In this document: positions 57,101-64,000 of the stretch, one piece after another
How positions within the stretch are numbered: the stretch's first letter is position 1
Layout: every line of letters starts with the position of its first letter
Assembly (NCBI RefSeq): GCF_003073045.1
Contig: NC_037603.1
Location: 17,676,192-17,740,191, forward strand
Direction: 5' to 3'
Length of the DNA: 64,000 bases
Source of the DNA: Pomacea canaliculata
Lineage: Eukaryota; Mollusca; Gastropoda; Architaenioglossa; Ampullariidae
The notes under the pieces: generated by a model
Told to the model about the DNA's origin: nothing
Databases searched by the model: none
What the model saw: only the letters and a program-made list of their open reading frames with translations
Position numbers and translations under genes: made by a program

Positions 57101-58998
57101 ACTGATACAGCTGCGGAGTCGTGATGAAAATATCTATTTACACGATTATTTAAAGTCGATCTTATTTGCTGAAAATGAAGACACGACTGATGTAATGAGC
57201 AGTGAGATGAACACATCTCTGGCGGACAGCTTGCCATGGAGTGGTGTCGCAGTGCTAGCAACTCTTCAAGTGGAGAGGTTCTTCAGACCAGTGGTCTCAA
57301 CGACTTCCGGCGCCATGTTGGCGGCTGGAGGACCACACGAGAGGTCCAAGCCTCCGTTGTTTGTCTCGTGCACTGGCACGTGCGTTTGGGTCACAGGCAC
57401 GCGTGGTGTCACGAGGAAGACAATGCAACGAATATATTACTTTCCTCTTCACTGGAGTTCATTCTACATACATCCGGGCTTCAGGGAAACCCGATGATGT
57501 AGCTACTAGAAAAATAGCGATGATCACAACAAAGGGTGTATTGAATAGAGCTCACAAGTTCTTAGCTCCTGCTACCAGCTGTTAATTATCAACAATAAAG
57601 TTCATAATTAGTAAAATGACACTGATTTCTCTACTTTCAATTAGCAGTGGTGATTTTTTTTCTTGATTTAGGAACGTGGTGAGGAACATTTAGTAATGAT
57701 TGTGATAGTGTATATCAGCTGATATTAAGATCACTCATTGACTGAAAGGTCAGGGCACGGTGCTGTGTTAGTCATTCAACGAAGCAGCTCTCTCGTTTAC
57801 TTGCGAGTTGACGGTAGTCGTGACAGATGACTGATGGCGAGCGCTGGCATCTGTCGAGTACGTCACAGCTACGTGCCAATCACGGCGATGCGCAGTCTAC
57901 GTGAAGGGACAGGAAACGTGATGCTATTCTCCCTGTCAACGAATATTTCAGAGAATATTTTCATTGGTCGTGATGGTTTTTGTGAGGATGTTCACGTATG
58001 TGTGTTTTGTAATTTATTTATTTATTTATTTTTTTGAAGGAAAAGGTGTTTCACAGAAAGTCGATTTCGCATTGTGGGGATGTAGGGAATCTATGGGAAG
58101 GGAGGATGGAAGGGGTTAGGGTAGGTGTGGGAGGAGGATCACTGCTCTGTGATGCAGGTGTTGGTTACTGGTGCCCTCTTCCAAGTGTTGTTCCTTGGAA
58201 GCCTGCCAAGTCCGCAGTAGGGGTGAGCTGTACTTGCCACATCCTTTATGTTGGTTTATTGCTATGATCTAGAATCGAGACATCAATTTACTTTTATGTA
58301 CTATATTTATTTATAATTGTTTCCTTCAATTTTCCATCATATATTTACAGTTTGTGTATGATGTTATGGGGGAGGGTTTGTACTTATGTGTTTGTGTGTT
58401 TGTGTAACTCGTATCACGTCCCTCGTAATCAGAGCGTGTCGGCGCGAGGAGGTGTGACCTGACTTCTGTTTGAAATTATCAGTTTTACTGTCGCCTTGCG
58501 GGCGGATCGGAGGCTGTTCACGCATGACTGATCACAGCACACATGATTGGCATAGCTACACGCGACTTGTGGAATGCAAGTCATCTATGCAGCTACACAA
58601 GGCTCAGAGGTGATGGAGCTTTTAGAATAGTCGGTCATTTTGACACTGTCAGGCTAACCAGGCTCTGATGGGACTACTTTCTACTAAATAATTGATAAAT
58701 TGAAAATTTAATTTACATCTACCTGAAATCTGTTAAAAGAAGGACCTATAAAGATGGTTGTCATGACACATCGGTGACTGACTACAGTCATTATACTGAG
58801 TTGCTGAGAATGTGTCACCTGACAAATGTCAGTCACGTTATCTTGCGTCACCTGCGTGTGCAGCTGACATCCTGATGACAATGTTTTGGTCACGAATGTA
58901 GTGGGGGTGGACTTTACTGGTGATTAATAAGGAGATGTAAAAGTTGTACAATTCCGCAAACAGGTTCCTCGAGCTATATAGCTGCATAGGGGAGATTG

Positions 58999-59105
58999 AA
59001 AAAAAACAAAAAAACAAAAACCAAACAAACCCAAAAACAAACAAACCCAAAAACAAACAAACCCAAAAACAAACAAACAAACAAACAAAAACTAAAAAAA
59101 AACAA
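58999..59105. repeat. (AAAC)n tract with 17-bp higher-order units
   Basis: AAACAAACAAACCCAAA units repeat three to four times, then AAAC repeats and A-rich sequence. Strand composition is the same as in the other AAAC tracts of the window. Confidence 0.85.
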
Positions 59106-61156
59106 CCCTAACAAAAAGTGAAAATGTACAATTAGATGAGAGAGAGAGAGAGAGTACAATGCCAACTATTTACGCGCGGGTACTAAAACACAAAAGTTAC
59201 ATGTAATCTTAAAAAATCAGCTACATTACCACAAAACAAAGACACTTCCATACAATAATTGAAAATAAGAATATGTGTGCATAGAGGGAGTTTGATATCT
59301 TAATTATTTAACAGGGGATCTTTATTTTGAGTGCTATTTAAGTTACATGCGGTATGTCAAATTAAAAAAAAAAAATTCTAATGCTTTGTATAAATAGGAT
59401 TTGTTTACGTTAATTGGGTTGGAGGCCTCTGCAAGCAGTTAAATTTTATGTCCTGTTTTCAACAGGTATAGACTAGACTCTGTTTGCTGAAGGTGTGAAG
59501 GAAATAAGGTTTTTCCACAGGACACTACCTCAGAATACTCGTCGGTTCTTAGTACTGGAGCATTCAATGTGAGGGACTCTCTTGTATCTTTATAATGGAA
59601 AATAGCATAAAAAGTTTAGGAGACATTTTGCATGTTAGTATTTTATAGATGAATATACACTTTTGTTTGATTTCAGTTTGTTTATCAGTCGCATGGCCCC
59701 CAGAGATGAGAAATCACGGAACTGAGTTTTCGTTTGAGTAGCGCCGATGTGATTGCTTCCCTTTGTCCGCTTTCACGAGGGTTAAAGTCATCAAAGTTCC
59801 ACAAGTGAAGTTCCACAAAGTGGAGCTGTAATCGATGGTTGACTGAATATAGTTGTGTGTGTGTGTGAGTGTGTGTGTGAGTGTGAGTGAAGGGGATAGA
59901 GCAGTGCTGCATGTCACCTCACGCACACCAACACCACTTCATTTTTCATTTGTACCAGTCTCACCACAAATTGTTTACCTGCAGTCTGGCAGTGATTGTA
60001 TGGTCAGTCATGCGAAACACAGACACGTGGAACCAGCAGCAGAACTTGACAACACATGCATCGCAGTCTTGAAAACAAGTGTTTCATTACTCCGCGCAAT
60101 GAATTAATTGAATAAGCTTGACTTGAATGATATGATATGCAACCTTGACAATAAAATCACTGATGCTAATTTTTGCATGAATTCAGGATAAACTTTTAGT
60201 GAATAAACAAGTGAAAATATGTAGCATCATCCATGTGCGCACGTACACACACAACGAACGATAGAAAAAGAAGACATGCTGGTGAAAAGGCACGAACAGT
60301 CATAGACACACGCACATACAAGAGAGAGAGAAGGAGAAGACAAGCCCGGGTGAAGACAGATAGTCATAGACACACGCACACATCTTTCAGAACTTGCACG
60401 TGTGTCTAGGGGTCGTGTAATGATTTAAGAGGGGCTGTGTAATGGCTGTAACTGTTACCTCCTGCACAGCAACAGGTGAATAGAAAGTCGCTACTTAACA
60501 ATGAAATATTTTGACAATCATTCAGAAGCAATATTCACAAATGAACTAACATAATTCTGAAAGGAATATATGTTTTTTAATTCTTTAAATATGAAAAATA
60601 TTTTGCATATGAAAATAAAATATAAAACTGTGGTATTTAGTTTATATGTAATGATGAAAGTTGAAGAAATTTTAAAAACACGATAGGCTAACTGCTGAAG
60701 ATGACCGTAGACCGTAACTGAGTAACCGAATGACAGACGACACATGCGACATCTTTTTATCTCTTGAATTGTACACAGCTGTGATGAACGATACATACAC
60801 GTGATAATGTACAATTATATACAAAATACAAATATATAGTGATATATAGTATAACGATAAATGTGGCTTTTACAGTGAAGTCGCAACATGTTCAGTTGTG
60901 TTGATGATAATATTCATAGTTCAGAACATAACTCTGACCCTAACCCTTCCCAACAAAGGCTCATCGCTTTTGAAACTTATTTACACTTTTACATCGCTAC
61001 TCTTTAAACCTATTTACACGTTTACAAAATTAAAAATACGGTCTGTGGGTAGAGTTTGACACAAGAAGTGACAGTGCAGACATCTGTGGCTAGAGTTTGA
61101 GCAAGAAGAGCTCAGTTATACAGATATTGTCGAGGTACATTACATAGCAAAGACTA

Positions 61157-64000
61157 TCAAATAGGGAAATTCTGAGGTGGCACAGATTTGTCTTTATTCC
61201 GTGGCTTAGGGAGATTGTTACGGACACCATACCAGAACTGGTCTAACTTTCTGCAAGGAAGCGGTTGACCATTTTCTGGACTGATTTCAATTTCAGGCCA
61301 TGTCAGTTGTTTAAATGAACCATATTCTTGATTCTTCCATGTTTTCTTCATACAGTTGTCATCGTTTTTCAGAAGTGGTAAGTCCTCTGAAACTGGTTGT
61401 CTGGGATGGGAAGCGAGGTCGAGGAGGCTCTGATTGTGTCCTTTACCTTCTTGACGGATGACGATGATGCTCCCGTAAGAGTGCGTCTGCTGGGCCAGAG
61501 TCGTTAGAAAGTGGGGACCACCCCGACAGAGCTCATCGGGAGAGAAGAAGAAGATAACACTGTAGGCACTGACGACAGCGTTGGCTTGCTCCATGATCTC
61601 CGCTGTGAGAGACATCATGTGTGAAATAACACACACACAATGAAAATATACACGCAAAACATGTGAAAATTAAGAGCATACTTGTGAAATAAAACATACA
61701 CACAGAAGGCAGTTACTGTTAAGAATGTATGTGTTGCATGTAAGACATGTCATCCTTTTGTTTCCTATACTCACGTCTTCCTAGTCTGACGACATCCACA
61801 GCAACGGCATAGCCTTCCTTCTGGAGCTGGGGAATCACGTGGTCGGTGACGAGGGAGTGGTGGTCTTCACCATGGATCACGACAACATCATGTTCCCATT
61901 TATCTGGAAACAAGAGTAGTAGTGCTTGAAAAACAAACTGGAAAGCAGGAGCTTACTCTCACACGAATCGCGCATTTTAGTTAGATATTCTTGTAGAACA
62001 TCCAATGGTTTGAAATAATTTTCTAAAAGAACCATTTTAAAGGCTATTGTAGGACAATATCTACACAAAACCACCTTATTTTTCTCGACAGTAAGCAACG
62101 TGTAAAGGACGTACGTAAAATATATACACACATACATTTCTAAATGTCTGTTTAGAGTTAGCTAAATCCTTGATCTCATAATCCGTCCAGGGGAGACTAA
62201 CCTCCGTGTGGCTGTCGTCTCAGCCAGAACTTGATACATTCGCCATAGCGCCGCACGGTGAACACTGCTGCCACACCAACCAACACGCAAGTCAAGACAA
62301 CTGCAATGATGTAACCCAGCCAGGACTCCTCCACACTGTCTGGGAACAAAATGGTCACACCTGTGTAAGTTTACCTCCGTGCTCAAGGCTCAATGCCACA
62401 GTCATTCATGGCTGAGGAAATTTGGATCATTGTTTTAAATGCAGAGTGCTCTCATTAGTATTATTACATTTCCTGTTATTTCAAATGTAGCACTCTGTAT
62501 TATTTAACACTCTTTTAGCAATATGTATTTTCTAGCTCAGAGAACATTACACAATGGAGGAAGAACGATAATCCACAAACAGTACAAACTTATTTCTCTA
62601 GCAACTTCAAAGAGTTGTCTCCCTTATATTAAAAAAAACCAACAACAAAAAAACAAAACAAAACAAAAACAAAAAACAAAAAACCAAAAATCAAAATAAA
62701 AATAAAAAATAAATTAAAAAAAAACAAAAACAAAAACAAAACAAACTCGAACCCACAAGTTTCATATGCACATTCACCGAACCCTTCTTTAGTGTCATCA
62801 CGAATTGCATCGTGTTACATCACAGCCTCTTTGTCACACAAGTAAATACTAACCTACTCGCACATTACTTGACAAAAAATGTATATTCAACACCTTTAAA
62901 TATGTATGTTTTTTCCTTGCGGATTCTGCAGATGTGTATTGTTTTCTTTCAATGCAAACTGCAGTCGTATATTTAAAAACTATTGAGCAACAAGACTGCC
63001 TGGTTTGCATTTGATGGAGGGACACACAATCGAACTTAATTTCTGTTCAAAAAGTTCCAGAAATCGGTCCATGTGTAGAAGTTGTTTAGATTTTCTGATT
63101 ATAATTTCCAATTCCTCCACCACCGTCACCAGTTGAGTTGTTGGGACAACTAGGCTCTCTTGCTCCTCTTTGCTGAGAGCAATGGTAAACCTATTAGTGG
63201 AACTTACAAGTTGGAATAATCTGACAGAGTACTTATACTAGTTTGAAGTTTGTGGTACTTACACAGTTGCAGTAAGCGGACAGAGTACTGGTTGGCCGGG
63301 TCAGGTGGGATTTGTGGGGTGTAAAGACGACAATTGTATTCCACTTCAAAGTCTTCAGGTGACACTTTCGAGAAAGTAAGATTGCAGGATTTTCCATTGT
63401 ACCCATTAGTGCTGAGAAAGGACATCAAGAACACTGTCAGTGATTATAGATGAGCGTATTATTCATCATTCTTCATACTCCATTGTATATTCAGTGAGAA
63501 ATATTAAAAGAACTTTTCCTACACGTGGATATGTAGCCAAACGTTAAAAAATATTTAAAAGATAGTAAATGAAATTTTAATTAAATTCCATTTTTAAGTT
63601 ACAGAAGAGTGAGAAGACTCAGATAAGCAAGTCGGATAGCTATTTCACTCTGGAACAGAGAATGATAAAAATTAATAAATAAAAAGAAAACTATATTTGA
63701 TCACAAAACAACAACAACAACAACAACAACGACGACGACGACGACCCAAAGCAATTTCTTACTCGCACTTGATGAAGCGGTTTGTGGAATTTCTCACGAG
63801 TTGTGGATGACCATCAGACTTATTGACCTTCCACATGACGACACCATCGTGATCCTTACAGTCCCCAAAGTCTGCTGCACATTGAAGGGTTTTCTGGGCT
63901 CCCAGGGCGACGTACTGCTCTGGTTGTTCATTCGTGATCAGTTGACTCTTTCCAGACTTGCCTGTCCACATAGCAATGTATAGGCCACACAGTTTCCCTT
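61157..64000 (-). CDS. Ig-transmembrane-TIR receptor, IL-1 receptor-like (5' end beyond window)
   Basis: Partial gene running off the right edge. Exons are >64000-63763, 63411-63263, 62339-62202, 61903-61775 and 61602-61157, all GT-AG with consistent phase, ending in TGA at 61159-61157. The first two exons encode an Ig-like ectodomain segment: VALGAQKTLQCAAD, then VVMWKVNKSDG, and SPEDFEVEYNC, with cysteines and a W spaced as in an Ig fold. The 62339-62202 exon holds one transmembrane helix (WLGYIIAVVLTCVLVGVAAV) followed by basic VRRYGE and WLRRQ. The cytoplasmic part begins DKWEHDVVVIHGEDHHS, continues GYAVAVDVVRLGRPEIMEQA and VVSAYSVIFFFSPDEL, and has QFWYGVRNNLP near the end, which resembles TIR box 3 (FW). 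Boxes 1 and 2 are weak, so a SEFIR or divergent TIR is possible; the Ig-TM-TIR order favours an IL-1R-like receptor with a role in innate signalling. Confidence 0.8.
62628..62745. repeat. A-rich AAAAC-type low-complexity tract
   Basis: About 115 bp of AAAAC, AAAC and AAAT units in the intron between the ectodomain and transmembrane exons of the TIR receptor. On the transcribed (minus) strand it is T-rich. Confidence 0.85.
63706..63745. repeat. (AAC)n(GAC)n triplet tract
   Basis: AAC units pass into GAC units in a receptor intron, about 18 bases downstream of the donor at 63762 in transcript direction. Confidence 0.9.

Larger units (their letters stand above)
45417..61156. other. 15.7-kb region with no confident gene between YAP and the TIR receptor
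   Basis: Minus-strand sequence just above 45416 should be the YAP 5' UTR and promoter, including a CpG-rich patch at 45830-45910. Other CpG-rich patches are at 51540-51860, 53560-53830, 55310-55420, 55770-55920 and 57280-57420; some contain NRF1-like (GCGCATGCGT near 55790) or E2F-like (TTTTCGCGCC near 55390) strings and may be promoters or noncoding first exons. Open frames here (for example 51415-51735 minus, 53535-53864 minus, 57084-57497 plus) show no recognised domain. A TATAGCGC hairpin-type repeat lies near 48330-48375. Microsatellites and one MITE are listed separately. Confidence 0.45.

Noticed and set aside
57084..57497. 137-codon plus-strand open frame
   Set aside because: Several overlapping frames are open in the CpG-rich part, and none shows a known motif; coding status cannot be supported.

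Overview
This is intron-rich, AT-rich animal nuclear DNA. Every confident gene is spliced, and the set (YAP with a C-terminal TWL motif, ZNHIT1, paired MOGAT2-type acyltransferases, an Ig-TM-TIR receptor), together with many short interspersed repeats, microsatellites and DNA-transposon relics, fits a lophotrochozoan, probably a mollusc. The species cannot be named from the sequence alone. No bacterial, plasmid, phage or CRISPR feature was found. Gene models were built by hand from splice sites, phase and family similarity; all joins keep frame.

Layout. (1) 2268-11140 holds two MOGAT2/DGAT2-family acyltransferase genes head to head: five exons on the minus strand (2268-5180, 331 aa) and four on the plus strand (8979-11140, 338 aa). 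(2) 13932-17281 is ZNHIT1, a small subunit of the SWR1/SRCAP chromatin-remodelling complex, with six exons on the plus strand. One intron is not GT-AG: it is an AT-AC intron with U12-type 5' splice site and branch point. (3) 24218-45416, minus strand, is a complete YAP orthologue with seven coding exons (435 aa), including a 14.9-kb first intron. It is convergent with ZNHIT1, and 18.05-24.2 kb is probably its long 3' UTR. (4) 45.4-61.2 kb is largely gene-free, with CpG-rich patches, a G-quadruplex-type tract, tandem repeats and a pogo-like MITE. (5) 61157-64000, minus strand, is the 3' part of an Ig-transmembrane-TIR receptor of the IL-1R type that continues past the right edge.

The genes do not form an operon or pathway. 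The MOGAT pair is a local duplication for neutral-lipid synthesis at the ER; YAP is the Hippo-pathway co-activator; ZNHIT1 serves H2A.Z deposition; the TIR receptor is probably an innate-immune or cytokine-type receptor. Points most worth a second look are the AT-AC intron of ZNHIT1, the in-frame triplicated 33-bp splice-donor unit in the plus-strand MOGAT gene, the serine-poor segment where the YAP phosphodegron should be, and a 28-bp perfect palindrome in the likely YAP 3' UTR.
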